From an uncultured Mesonia sp. (GTDB taxonomy: Bacteria > Bacteroidota > Bacteroidia > Flavobacteriales > Flavobacteriaceae): a stretch of DNA of 64,000 nucleotides. Both the position numbers and the translations under genes were made by a program. The stretch is taken from NCBI GenBank assembly GCA_947499595.1, contig CANMOY010000002.1, positions 310,001 through 374,000 of the forward strand, written 5' to 3'. Shown here piece by piece: positions 17,284 through 25,491 of this stretch. The notes under the pieces were generated by a model that searched no databases, was not told the DNA's origin, and was given only the letters and a program-made list of their open reading frames with translations. The stretch's first letter is position 1, and the number at the start of each line of letters is the position of its first letter.

Positions 17284-18414
17284 ATGAATATAACAGAGTA
17301 TTTTTCGATGTTGTTTACAGATTATACCTTAGGTGTAATTACTTTAGGTACGGCTGTTTTAGGTGCGGTTTGTGGTATGTTAGGTAGTTTTGCTGTACTG
17401 AGAAGACAGAGTTTATTAGGAGATGCTATCTCTCACGCAGCCTTGCCTGGGATTGCACTGGCTTTTTTGTTGACCGGTACCAAGCAAACTCACTTTTTGC
17501 TTTTAGGAGCTTTGATTAGCGGATTGTTAGGTACATTTTGGATTAAAAGTATTGTCAAAAAAACCCGCTTAAAAAACGATACGGCTTTAGGTCTAATTTT
17601 ATCTCTATTTTTTGGATTTGGAATGCTACTACTCACCTTTATTCAAAAGTTACCCAATGCCAATCAGGCAGGTTTAGATAAATATTTATTCGGCCAAGCC
17701 GCTACCTTAATGGTGCAAGACGTATATGTAATGATTGGTGTAACAGGTGTTAGCTTATTCTTTTTGCTCCTGTTTTGGAAAGAGCTAAAGTTGCTGCTTT
17801 TTGATCCAGATTATACCTTAACCTTAGGCTTTAATACTAGATTTTTAGATATTTTAATTACCAGTTTTATTGTATTGGCAATTGTTTTAGGGCTTCAAAC
17901 GGTGGGAGTGGTATTAATGAGTGCAATGCTTTTAGCTCCGGCTGCTGCAGCTCGTCAATGGACCAATAGGTTAAGTGTAATGATTTTTTTAGCTGCTATT
18001 TTTGGAGCTTTTTCGGGTGTATTGGGTACTGCTATTAGTGCAAGCCAGAACAACCTATCTACCGGACCAGTAATCGTTTTGGTTGCAGCTGTTTTTGTGC
18101 TATTATCATTTGTATTTGCTCCGCAACGTGGGTTGCTTGCTAGAAGAATTAGGTTTTACCGCAACCGAAAGGAACTTAATCTGCGTAAAACACTTTCGGT
18201 AATGTATCATATTGCTCAAAATCATAAAGATATTTCCCATCCACATGCTATAAAAATCCTGAATAATTTTCACGGCTATACGCGTAAAACACTTAATAAG
18301 CTAGAAGAAAAAAATTGGGTAGAGATTCGAGGCAACCAATGGTCGCTAACTGCCAAGGGCTACCAAGAAGCAGAAAATTTTTATAAACCTAACGAAGCTA
18401 TTCAAGATATATGA
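17284..18414 (+). CDS. Metal ABC transporter permease with C-terminal winged-helix-like domain
   Basis: A 376-residue membrane permease. About eight to nine helices fill residues 15-285, with family motifs LLGDAISHAALPGIAL near 43-58 and AMLLAPAAAARQW near 218-230. After RGLLARRIRFYRNR a soluble tail (about 295-370) reads like a winged helix: HIAQNHKDISHPHAIKIL, then TRKTLNKLEEKNWVEIRG and WSLTAKGYQEAENF. Such permease-DtxR-like fusions are known (Chlamydia YtgCR). It overlaps the second permease gene by 4 bp. Confidence 0.9.
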   Translation: MNITEYFSMLFTDYTLGVITLGTAVLGAVCGMLGSFAVLRRQSLLGDAISHAALPGIALAFLLTGTKQTHFLLLGALISGLLGTFWIKSIVKKTRLKNDTALGLILSLFFGFGMLLLTFIQKLPNANQAGLDKYLFGQAATLMVQDVYVMIGVTGVSLFFLLLFWKELKLLLFDPDYTLTLGFNTRFLDILITSFIVLAIVLGLQTVGVVLMSAMLLAPAAAARQWTNRLSVMIFLAAIFGAFSGVLGTAISASQNNLSTGPVIVLVAAVFVLLSFVFAPQRGLLARRIRFYRNRKELNLRKTLSVMYHIAQNHKDISHPHAIKILNNFHGYTRKTLNKLEEKNWVEIRGNQWSLTAKGYQEAENFYKPNEAIQDI

Positions 18415-19571
18415 GTACCGCCCAAATAGAAATACAATTAATTGCAGCTCTGGCGGCAATGGCTTGCGCAATACCGGGAGTTTTCTTGGTGCTTAGAAAG
18501 ATGGCTATGATAAGCGATGCCATTAGCCATTCCATTTTACCAGGACTAGTAGTTGGTTTTTTTATCACGCAAGATTTAAACTCTCCTTGGCTGATTCTAT
18601 TGGCAGCTGTCACTGGCGTACTCACAGTAGTGCTGGTAGAATTTATTCAAAAAACCAGGTTGGTGAAAGAAGATACAGCAATAGGACTGGTTTTTCCGGC
18701 CTTATTTAGTGTTGGGGTGATCTTAATCGCTCAAAATGCTAATGATGTTCATCTCGATATAGATGCTGTATTGCTTGGCGAATTAGCTTTCGCTCCGTTT
18801 GATCGATTACTAGTAGGGAATTTAGATCTTGGTCCGAAATCTTTATGGGTTATTGGAAGTATTTTATTACTGAGTCTTAGTTTACTGATTTTGTTTTTCA
18901 AAGAATTAAAAATGAGTACATTCGATAAGGGCTTGGCTACCAGTCTAGGTTTTTCACCTTTACTGATTCATTACGGTCTTATGAGTGTTTCTTCTGTAAC
19001 TATTGTGGGAGCTTTTGATGCTGTGGGCGCGGTTTTGGTGGTTGCCCTCATTATTGCACCTGCAGCCACGGCTTATCTTCTTACCAACAGTTTAAAAAAG
19101 ATGCTGGTTTTAAGTCTGCTTTTTGGAGTCTTCTCGGCTCTGGTAGGCTATTGGTTAGCGCACTGGTTAGATGCATCAATCGCCGGATCCATGACCAGCG
19201 TTTTGGGTGTGCTTTTTTTATTGGTGTTTTTATTTGCTCCAAAACAAGGAGTAATTTCGGCGATTTTTAAAGAAAAGCAACAGCGCAAAGAAGTTTCTTT
19301 ATTGGTATTTTTATTGCACTTACAAAATCATGAAGATCCGCGTGAGCGACATGTCAATCATCTACAAGAGCACATCAATTGGCACCGCATACAAGCAAAA
19401 ACAGTGGTAGATTTGGCTCAAAAAAATAATCTGATTGAAATCGAAAATCAAGTCATTAATTTATCTGAAAAAGGGCTTCAATTTACCGAAGAGGCTCTAA
19501 AATATATTACAACCAACAAACCAACGGCTATAGAAGATTTGAAAAACAAATTCTTTTTATTTCGGGGGTAA
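18411..19571 (+). CDS. Second metal ABC transporter permease with C-terminal helical domain
   Basis: A 386-residue permease paralogous to the previous one. Motifs are MISDAISHSILPGLVVG near 34-50 and ALIIAPAATAYLLTN near 210-225. The membrane part ends near 285 at FAPKQGVISAIF. A cytosolic tail of about 100 residues follows (VSLLVFLLHLQNHED to LSEKGLQFTEEALKYI) and resembles the winged-helix tail of the first permease. Two different permeases in one operon suggest a heterodimeric channel. Confidence 0.9.
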   Translation: MSTAQIEIQLIAALAAMACAIPGVFLVLRKMAMISDAISHSILPGLVVGFFITQDLNSPWLILLAAVTGVLTVVLVEFIQKTRLVKEDTAIGLVFPALFSVGVILIAQNANDVHLDIDAVLLGELAFAPFDRLLVGNLDLGPKSLWVIGSILLLSLSLLILFFKELKMSTFDKGLATSLGFSPLLIHYGLMSVSSVTIVGAFDAVGAVLVVALIIAPAATAYLLTNSLKKMLVLSLLFGVFSALVGYWLAHWLDASIAGSMTSVLGVLFLLVFLFAPKQGVISAIFKEKQQRKEVSLLVFLLHLQNHEDPRERHVNHLQEHINWHRIQAKTVVDLAQKNNLIEIENQVINLSEKGLQFTEEALKYITTNKPTAIEDLKNKFFLFRG

Positions 19572-19585
19572 ATATAAAAGTAAAC

Positions 19586-20020
19586 ATGAGTAATTCGTAT
19601 AAAACATTTGGCTTTCTACTATTTTTAATCTTCGGTTTTTCAACCTATGCCCAACAAAAACCAGCTATACAAATTGTGGGTAAATTGGTTTTAGGTCAAT
19701 CGGTTCAAGTATTTCAAGAATATAATTTAGTCTTTGATGATGTGGCACAAGATTCTCGATGTCCAGAATCGGTTACCTGTGTATGGGCGGGCGAGGCTAA
19801 GGTAAAATTAAAACTTTATAAAAATACTGAATTAGTGGCTGAGCAGATCTTAAGTGTTTCAGGAAAAGGGAATGCCCAAGCCTTACCGATTTTCGAAAAA
19901 TATTGGACATCTGAGCAGCAATTGCGTTTGGTCAACTTAATGCCCTATCCAAAAGCTCAACAGCCTATTGATAAAAGCGCCTATTATCTACAAATCGATA
20001 CCCAGGTAAAAGTAAACTAA
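19586..20020 (+). CDS. Secreted protein of unknown function with conserved Cys motif
   Basis: A 144-residue protein with a signal peptide (about 1-22, ending TYAQ). The core motif is DVAQDSRCPESVTCVWAGEA near 47-66, with two Cys that could form a disulfide. This motif is seen in many short bacterial exported proteins, but I know no function. It lies 14 bp after the second permease gene and could be the last gene of the metal-import operon. Confidence 0.75.
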   Translation: MSNSYKTFGFLLFLIFGFSTYAQQKPAIQIVGKLVLGQSVQVFQEYNLVFDDVAQDSRCPESVTCVWAGEAKVKLKLYKNTELVAEQILSVSGKGNAQALPIFEKYWTSEQQLRLVNLMPYPKAQQPIDKSAYYLQIDTQVKVN

Positions 20021-20050
20021 AAAGAATGAAGACTCAATAGTTTAGTCTTT

Positions 20051-20090
20051 AAAAAAAAAGGCTACTCTTTTAGGTAGCCTTTTAACTTTT
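20051..20090. terminator. Bidirectional rho-independent terminator
   Basis: Arms AAAAGGCTAC (20056-20065) and GTAGCCTTTT (20074-20083) are flanked by an A run on the left and T-rich sequence on the right. It lies between the convergent metal-import and feo operons. Confidence 0.85.
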
Positions 20091-20097
20091 TTATATC

Positions 20098-20241
20098 TTA
20101 ATCACAGCATCCTTTACCCTTTGTACCACAGGCTTTTGCACTGGTTTTTTTCTTTAAGAACCGCGGAGTCCAAATCAATTTTGTAAACAAATAGAATAAT
20201 GCTCCTGCGAAAGTGATAAGTACCAATATTTCCTGTAACAT
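20098..20241 (-). CDS. FeoB-associated small Cys-rich membrane protein
   Basis: A 47-residue peptide starting at the ATG complement at 20239-20241. One transmembrane helix (EILVLITFAGALFYLFTKLI, residues 4-23) is followed by a basic stretch and a Cys-rich tail (KACGTKGKGCCD). This matches the FeoB-associated Cys-rich membrane proteins found after feoB in many bacteria. It starts 6 bp after the feoB stop. A role as an accessory of ferrous iron transport is inferred from position. Confidence 0.8.
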   Translation of the reverse strand: MLQEILVLITFAGALFYLFTKLIWTPRFLKKKTSAKACGTKGKGCCD

Positions 20242-20247
20242 AATATT

Positions 20248-22347
20248 TTATTTTAAGAATTGAAAAGCAATTAAAGCCGCTACGTATGCAATAATAGTCA
20301 TGGCTACAAACTGTATGCTTGGCCATTTCCAAGAGTTAGTCTCACGTTTTACAATAGCTAAGGTGCTCATACATTGCATAGCAAAAGCATAAAAGAGTAG
20401 TAGGCTTATTCCACTGGCAAAGGTAAATAAGGGCCCACCTAAGATAGGATTCTGTTCGGCTGCCATTCTACTTTTTATGGTTTGCTCATTATCGCTTCCT
20501 ACACTATATATAGTGGCTAAAGTACCTACGAAAACCTCTCTAGCGGCAAACGAACTAATGATCGCAATACCAATCTTCCAATCGTAACCTAAGGGAGCCA
20601 CAGCTGGTTCAATGGCTTTCCCCATATATCCTATATAAGAATTTTCTAATTTCAAAGAAGCTACCTCGGTATTAAACTCTTCTTCGCTTAGGCTATCGCC
20701 GTAATTTTCGATTACAATTTCTTCGGCGTTATTAAATTCATCGGTTGGGCCATAACTAGCGAGCACCCAGAGTACAATCGAAATGGCTAAAATAATTTTA
20801 CCTGCGCCAAAAACAAAAGATTTTGTTTTTTCAACCACGTTGATAGCAACGTTTTTAAAAAGCGGTAGTTTATAATCGGGCATTTCTATGACAAAATAGC
20901 TTTTACTTCGCATTTTGAGTAACTTGTTAAGCACCCAGGCTGAAAATACCGACATACCAAAGCCTAGCAAATACAATAACATTAGCGTAAGCCCCTGTAA
21001 ATTGAATAGGCCCAATACGCGTTCATCTGGAATGACTAAAGAAATGATGATTAAATATACGGGTAATCGAGCCGAGCAGGTTGTAAAAGGAACTACCAAA
21101 ATGGTGATGAGTCGTTCTTTCCAATCTTCGATATTTCGAGTGGCCATTACAGCGGGAATGGCACAGGCTGTACCCGAAACTAATGGGACCACACTTTTTC
21201 CGCTTAAGCCAAATTTCTTCATGATTTTATCCATCAAAAAAACGACCCGGCTCATATAGCCGCTCTCTTCAAGAATCGAGATAAACAGAAATAAAAATGC
21301 AATTTGGGGTATAAAAATTACCACGCCGCCAATACCAGGAATTATACCTTCGGCAATAAGATCGGTAAACATGCCGGGAGGCAGACTGTCTTTGGCCCAT
21401 TCGCTAAAAGATACGAAAGTAGAATCGATAAAATCCATAGGGTAGCTCGACCAATCATAAATCGCTTGGAAAATCAAAAGCATAATACCAAAAAAAATGG
21501 CGTATCCCCATACTTTATGCGTCAATATACGGTCTAGACGGCCACGTAAATCTTTGGCCGCATTTACATCTTTGCTAAAACCTTGTTTTAAAACCCCATT
21601 GATGAATTGATAGCGAGCAATGGTTTCCTTTTGCTGCAACCGTTTAAGTTCGGCGTGGGCTTTTGGTGTAAAATCACTATCGGGTAAAATCGATTTACGA
21701 TTCAAGTTACCAAAGTTAACATCTTGGGTAATCACCAACCATAGTTTGTATAAGGATTGATTGGGAAAGGCCTGGCGCAAGCGATCAAAATAAGTCGGAT
21801 CTATGCTCGAGGCGTTGACACAGGGTTCTGTAGACAAATTTTGGTATTGAATAATAAGTTCTTTCAAATAATCAATACCCGTATTTTTGCGAGAACTTAC
21901 TAGTGCAATCTTGGTTTTTAACTCTTTTTCAAGTACAGGTATATCAAGACTAATTCCCTTTCGGTCCATTCGGTCTGCCATATTGACCACCAATATGGTA
22001 GGAAGTCCCAAATCTTTTATTTGCGTAAAAAGCAATAAATTACGCTTTAGATTTTCTACGTCGCTAATTACTACGGCAACATCTGGGTAATCTTTATCGT
22101 TTTTGTTTAACAATAATTCGATAACCAGGTTTTCGTCTAATGAAGAGGCATTTAAACTATAAGTACCTGGTAGGTCTAAAATATGGGCTTTGTGAGTGCG
22201 AGATAATTTGGCTACCCCTTCTTTTTTCTCCACCGTAATTCCGGGGTAGTTACCCACTTGTTGGTTTAGCCCGGTAAGCTGATTAAATACAGAGGTTTTA
22301 CCGGTATTGGGATTACCTATTAGCGCTACATTTATTTGTTTGGCCAT
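20248..22347 (-). CDS. feoB: Ferrous iron transport protein B
   Basis: A 699-residue Fe2+ permease with an N-terminal GTPase domain: G1 GNPNTGKTSVFN at 11-22, G3 DLPGTYSLNASS near 58 and G4 VNMADRMD near 119. The membrane part (about 280-699) has two Gate regions and the core SGTACAIPAVMATRNI, with Cys near 397. Length is normal for the family. It starts 5 bp after feoA and is followed by the small Cys peptide. Confidence 0.96.
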   Translation of the reverse strand: MAKQINVALIGNPNTGKTSVFNQLTGLNQQVGNYPGITVEKKEGVAKLSRTHKAHILDLPGTYSLNASSLDENLVIELLLNKNDKDYPDVAVVISDVENLKRNLLLFTQIKDLGLPTILVVNMADRMDRKGISLDIPVLEKELKTKIALVSSRKNTGIDYLKELIIQYQNLSTEPCVNASSIDPTYFDRLRQAFPNQSLYKLWLVITQDVNFGNLNRKSILPDSDFTPKAHAELKRLQQKETIARYQFINGVLKQGFSKDVNAAKDLRGRLDRILTHKVWGYAIFFGIMLLIFQAIYDWSSYPMDFIDSTFVSFSEWAKDSLPPGMFTDLIAEGIIPGIGGVVIFIPQIAFLFLFISILEESGYMSRVVFLMDKIMKKFGLSGKSVVPLVSGTACAIPAVMATRNIEDWKERLITILVVPFTTCSARLPVYLIIISLVIPDERVLGLFNLQGLTLMLLYLLGFGMSVFSAWVLNKLLKMRSKSYFVIEMPDYKLPLFKNVAINVVEKTKSFVFGAGKIILAISIVLWVLASYGPTDEFNNAEEIVIENYGDSLSEEEFNTEVASLKLENSYIGYMGKAIEPAVAPLGYDWKIGIAIISSFAAREVFVGTLATIYSVGSDNEQTIKSRMAAEQNPILGGPLFTFASGISLLLFYAFAMQCMSTLAIVKRETNSWKWPSIQFVAMTIIAYVAALIAFQFLK

Positions 22348-22352
22348 AATTA

Positions 22353-22577
22353 TTATGCTAATTCAACTTCAATCTTTTCGGCGATATCTTTACGGATGGC
22401 TACATAACTCCCATTGATGTTTAAGTATAAAGGGTCTTTAAAAGGAGCGATTTGCAACAACTCGATTGCATTGCCCGGTAGGCAACCCATTTCAAGTAAC
22501 TTGAGAGGTATACTGTCATCGCAGAATTTTTTAACTACTGCACGCTGTCCTCGTTTTAATTGAGCTACGGTTGGCAT
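22353..22577 (-). CDS. feoA: Ferrous iron transport protein A
   Basis: A 74-residue SH3-like cytoplasmic partner of FeoB. The start is the ATG complement at 22575-22577 (MPTVAQLKRGQRAVVKKF); the open frame reaches a TTG at 22604 but that region holds a palindrome and is probably untranslated. LLEMGCLPGNAIELLQIAPF is the usual FeoA core. It is the first gene of feoA-feoB-small peptide. Confidence 0.92.
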   Translation of the reverse strand: MPTVAQLKRGQRAVVKKFCDDSIPLKLLEMGCLPGNAIELLQIAPFKDPLYLNINGSYVAIRKDIAEKIEVELA

Positions 22578-22584
22578 GATTTTA

Positions 22585-22601
22585 TTTAGATTGAATTTAA
22601 A
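22585..22601. promoter_or_regulatory. 17-bp near-palindrome upstream of feoA, candidate iron operator
   Basis: TTTAGATTGAATTTAAA is an 8-1-8 inverted repeat with one mismatch. It shares the layout of the perfect palindrome at 1725-1741. A TATTTTTG -7-like box for feoA is on the minus strand at 22607-22614, so the repeat would lie at the transcription start, a good position for repression. Confidence 0.55.
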
Positions 22602-22610
22602 CAAGGCAAA

Positions 22611-22645
22611 AATAACAAAAAATGCCCAATATACTGGGCATTTTT
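22611..22645 (-). terminator. Rho-independent terminator after the Sco gene
   Basis: Arms AAAATGCCCA (22619-22628) and TGGGCATTTT (22635-22644) form a strong hairpin. On the minus strand it is followed by TTTTGTTATT. It separates the Sco gene from the feo operon. Confidence 0.85.
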
Positions 22646-22653
22646 AAAAATCA

Positions 22654-23337
22654 TTATTTTTTCTCTTTGGCTTGAATTTTTTTCAAGGTTTTTACATCCT
22701 CTATGAGCTCCTCAATAGCTTCTGGGTCTGTGCCATCATAAAATTTTCTAATGCGACGTTTATTGTCGATTAGAGTGAAGTTCTCGGTATGAATCATATC
22801 ATAGGGTCCGCCATCTCCTTGAGTTTTGGCTACGCAGTACGATTTTCTAGCCAAATCATAAATTTGTTTTTTGTCACCAGTAACCAGGTTCCATTTACTA
22901 TCGATAACGCCCTTCTTTTGGGCATAACGCTTAAGTTGAGCCACGGTATCTATATCGGGAGTAACAGTATGCGACAGCAGCATAACTTCATCATCATTTT
23001 TATAAACCTCTTGAAGCTTGGCCATATGGTCTGTCATTATTGGGCAAATGGTCTGGCAGGTGGTAAAGAAAAAATCGGCGATATAAATTTTACCGGCATA
23101 ATCTTCTTGCGTAATGGTGTCTCCGTTTTGATTAATCAATTTAAAATCGGCAATTTTATGGTATTTACGAATGTATTGAACTGTGGTATCAACCAATTCT
23201 TTGTTTACCATACTGGGTTGATAAATGGGTAGATTGGGTTCTGGTACTTTAAGTTGGTATATCGCAGTAACTATAATGGCCGAAAGCACAAACATGACTA
23301 CGGCAAAAAATTTATATTTGGCAAAAAATTGTAGCAT
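22654..23337 (-). CDS. Sco1/SenC-family copper chaperone-like protein
   Basis: A 227-residue membrane-anchored thioredoxin-fold protein that assembles the CuA site of cytochrome oxidase or acts as a thiol reductase. TM helix at about 10-28. The copper-binding motif FFTTCQTICPIMTDH has Cys94 and Cys98, and the partner His is in DMIHTENF near 187. The ATG complement at 23335-23337 is preferred over a TTG at 23373. No oxidase genes are adjacent; feo genes follow after a terminator. Confidence 0.9.
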   Translation of the reverse strand: MLQFFAKYKFFAVVMFVLSAIIVTAIYQLKVPEPNLPIYQPSMVNKELVDTTVQYIRKYHKIADFKLINQNGDTITQEDYAGKIYIADFFFTTCQTICPIMTDHMAKLQEVYKNDDEVMLLSHTVTPDIDTVAQLKRYAQKKGVIDSKWNLVTGDKKQIYDLARKSYCVAKTQGDGGPYDMIHTENFTLIDNKRRIRKFYDGTDPEAIEELIEDVKTLKKIQAKEKK

Positions 23338-23410
23338 CTTTTTTTGTGCAAAATTAAGCAATTTAGGGAGCAAGTGCGCGCTTTATTGTTAAAAATTAAT
23401 AGCCTTTGCG

Positions 23411-23483
23411 TTAGGGATAGAGCGGCCTGTTTGAGCTCTTTTGAGGGTGGTTGAACCCGAAAAAAGCGAGTAGCGAAAGCCCG
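23411..23483 (+). other. Conserved TTAGGGATAG...AGCCCG intergenic element, copy A
   Basis: The 334-bp spacer between the Sco gene and rseP has no gene. It holds an element that opens with TTAGGGATAGAGCGG and closes with AAGCGAGTAGCGAAAGCCCG. Copy B, on the minus strand at 46019-46085, opens and closes the same way with an unrelated middle. Conserved ends around a variable, self-complementary middle suggest a small structured RNA or mobile repeat. I recognise it only as a pattern that recurs in flavobacterial intergenic DNA. Confidence 0.5.
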
Positions 23484-23671
23484 ACTTGGAATTTGTTATT
23501 GGGCATTCCGTTTCTCATTGAAATAAAAATCGTAAACGAAATTAATAAAGCGTCTTTTTAAGCCAAGAAACGCCCAAAATTTATGAATTTTTAAGGCATA
23601 GCTTTACAGGCTATATTTTTTTAAGCCACAAGAAAACAGTACTTTTGTGCGATTTTTATAATGTAGAAAAT

Positions 23672-24991
23672 ATGAGTCCATTTGCGATAAAAGCGATACA
23701 GTTACTATTAAGCCTTTCATTTTTAATTGTTTTACACGAATTAGGTCATTTTATACCGGCTAAAATTTTTAAAACGCGTGTTGAAAAATTCTTTTTATTT
23801 TTTGATGTAAAATTCGCGCTTTTTAAGAAAAAAATTGGCGATACGGTATATGGGATTGGCTGGTTGCCTTTAGGCGGATACGTGAAAATATCTGGAATGA
23901 TAGATGAGAGTATGGATAAAGAACAGATGGCCGAAGAACCTAAAGAATGGGAGTTTAGGAGTAAACCAGCTTGGCAGAGATTAATTATTATGATTGGTGG
24001 GGTTACGGTTAATATCATCTTGGGTTTTCTTATTTATATGATGATACTCTTTGTTTGGGGGAGTAATTATGTTACGCAAGATGGGATACCTAACGGTTTT
24101 AGTGTGGCTGAGCCTTTACAAGAATACGGTTTTAAAGATGGTGACCGTATTGTGAGTGTAAATGGCGAAGCCTTAGAGAACCAATTGAGTATTAATAGTT
24201 ATTTGATGGTTCGCGATGCTAGTGAGGTTGAGGTATTACACCAAGACGGAACTAAGGAAATGCTGCAATTGCCAGAAGATATCGGCGTGCAACTTTTTAA
24301 GGCAGGTTTTACCCAGCCTTTTTCGCCTATGGTAAGTAATACAATAGATTCTGTAACCACCGATAGCCCTGCTGATAAAGCCGGACTAAAGGCAGGAGAT
24401 CGAGTAATTGCATTTAACAATCAGGCAGTAAATAATTTTGCAGAATTCAACCGATATAAAAATGAGACCGAGGCAAAACGAGTTGAGCTTAGTGTATTAA
24501 GAGGAGCAGATACTTTGAATTTACCGGTGAACTTAGGAGAAGAGAATATTTTTGGATTGAGAGCGAAACCTTTACCAGTTACTTTTGAAGAACGTACCTA
24601 CGGTTTGGGCGAAAGTATTTCGCAAGGTTTTTCTTATACTTATTGGACTCTTCACGATTATGTAGCACAGTTTAAGTATGTGTTTACTAAAAAAGGAGCC
24701 ACTCAAGTGGGAGGTTTTGGTGCAATTGGTAATCTATTTCCAGATGCTTGGGATTGGAGAGCCTTTTGGGGAACCACAGCATTGATTTCAATTATCTTAG
24801 CCTTTATGAACATTCTACCAATTCCGGCCTTAGACGGTGGGCACGTGATGTTCTTATTGTACGAAATGATTACAGGACGTAAACCTAACGATAAATTTAT
24901 GGAGTATGCCCAAATGGTTGGTTTCTTTATTTTAATCGCTTTGGTGCTATATGCCAACGGAAATGATGTGTACCGATGGTTGTTTGAGTAA
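23672..24991 (+). CDS. rseP: Site-2 protease RseP
   Basis: A 439-residue intramembrane zinc metalloprotease that cleaves anti-sigma factors and signal peptide remnants. The first helix carries HELGH at residues 22-26, and the third Zn ligand is in NILPIPALDGGHVMF near 380-392. Two PDZ-like regions lie between (about 115-205 and 215-290, KAGLKAGDRVIAFN). The open frame begins at a TTG at 23645, but MSPFAIKAIQLL at 23672 is the natural start. Confidence 0.94.
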   Translation: MSPFAIKAIQLLLSLSFLIVLHELGHFIPAKIFKTRVEKFFLFFDVKFALFKKKIGDTVYGIGWLPLGGYVKISGMIDESMDKEQMAEEPKEWEFRSKPAWQRLIIMIGGVTVNIILGFLIYMMILFVWGSNYVTQDGIPNGFSVAEPLQEYGFKDGDRIVSVNGEALENQLSINSYLMVRDASEVEVLHQDGTKEMLQLPEDIGVQLFKAGFTQPFSPMVSNTIDSVTTDSPADKAGLKAGDRVIAFNNQAVNNFAEFNRYKNETEAKRVELSVLRGADTLNLPVNLGEENIFGLRAKPLPVTFEERTYGLGESISQGFSYTYWTLHDYVAQFKYVFTKKGATQVGGFGAIGNLFPDAWDWRAFWGTTALISIILAFMNILPIPALDGGHVMFLLYEMITGRKPNDKFMEYAQMVGFFILIALVLYANGNDVYRWLFE

Positions 24992-25008
24992 AAAAAATTA
25001 AAAAAAGT

Positions 25009-25039
25009 TTTGTTCAATTGAAAAAAGCTTTTATATTTG
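25009..25039 (+). promoter_or_regulatory. Consensus flavobacterial promoter of tRNA-Asn
   Basis: TTTG at 25009-25012 and TATATTTG at 25032-25039 are 19 bp apart, a perfect match to the Bacteroidota -33/-7 consensus. The tRNA begins 37 bp downstream. Confidence 0.8.
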
Positions 25040-25075
25040 CATCCGCTAAGCAATCATAGCGAAGCAAAATAACCT

Positions 25076-25149
25076 TCCTCTTTAGCTCAGTTGGTTAGAG
25101 CATCTGACTGTTAATCAGAGGGTCCTTGGTTCGAGCCCAAGAAGAGGAG
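25076..25149 (+). tRNA. tRNA-Asn (anticodon GTT)
   Basis: A 74-nt cloverleaf: acceptor TCCTCTT/AAGAGGA, D-arm GCTCAGTTGGTTAGAGC, anticodon stem TCTGA/TCAGA with loop CTGTTAA (anticodon GTT at 25110-25112), T-arm CTTGG-TTCGAGC-CCAAG and discriminator G. No CCA is encoded. It is preceded by a consensus promoter and followed by a terminator. The accessory region begins just after it. Confidence 0.95.
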
Positions 25150-25151
25150 CG

Positions 25152-25187
25152 AAAAGCCTTACAGCAATGTAAGGCTTTTTTGTTTTT
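25152..25187 (+). terminator. Rho-independent terminator after tRNA-Asn
   Basis: Arms AAAAGCCTTAC (25152-25162) and GTAAGGCTTTT (25169-25179) are followed by a T-rich run. Confidence 0.88.
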
Positions 25188-25221
25188 ATCCTAATTTGAT
25201 GTCTTATTACGTATATATTTT

Positions 25222-25249
25222 GGATCAATCCCATTTTCTGGGTTTTTGA
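25222..25249. repeat. Insertion sequence end, copy 1 of 3
   Basis: A 28-bp sequence beginning GGATCAATCCCATTTTCTGG and ending GTTTTTGA. Identical copies occur at 25370-25397 and 25399-25426 in the same orientation. Copies 1 and 3 lie 4 bp outside a transposase stop codon, as expected for an IS terminal repeat. Confidence 0.75.
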
Positions 25250-25253
25250 GTAT

Positions 25254-25369
25254 TTAAGCAAATAATTTTTCGAGTCTATACAGGAAGAATTCAGTTCTTC
25301 TTACTCCTCGTAATTGAGCTCTAAATGCTTTAATTTTTGCATTAAAAGATTCTGCTGATGCATTTGTAC
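25254..25369 (-). pseudogene. Transposase C-terminal fragment (ISL3/ISAon1-like)
   Basis: The minus strand encodes TNASAESFNAKIKAFRAQLR followed by GVRRTEFFLYRLEKLFA and a stop at 25254-25256. This is the conserved C-terminus of DDE transposases of the ISL3-like, ISAon1-type group common in Bacteroidota. Only about 38 codons remain. The fragment is cut at 25370 exactly where the second IS end begins, so a later insertion or deletion removed the rest. Confidence 0.75.
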
Positions 25370-25426
25370 GGATCAATCCCATTTTCTGGGTTTTTGAGGG
25401 ATCAATCCCATTTTCTGGGTTTTTGA
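25370..25426. repeat. Two tandem insertion sequence ends, copies 2 and 3
   Basis: Two 28-bp copies of the IS end (25370-25397 and 25399-25426) lie head to tail with one G between them. Copy 3 borders the second transposase fragment. Copy 2 has no transposase of its own, so it is a scar of another element or of a nested insertion. Confidence 0.75.
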
Positions 25427-25430
25427 TTTT

Positions 25431-25491
25431 TTAAGCAAATAATTTTTCAAGTCTATACAGGAAGAATTCAGTTCTTCTTACTCCTCTTAAT
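25431..25491 (-). pseudogene. Second transposase C-terminal fragment
   Basis: The minus strand ends with LRGVRRTEFFLYRLEKLFA and a stop at 25431-25433, almost identical to the fragment at 25254-25369. Similarity stops near 25491, so only about 20 codons are left. It shows a second copy of the same IS type was inserted and eroded here. Confidence 0.7.

Noticed and set aside
22789..23232. A 147-codon frame opposite the Sco gene.
   Set aside because: It is antisense to a well-conserved protein and has no recognisable motif of its own.
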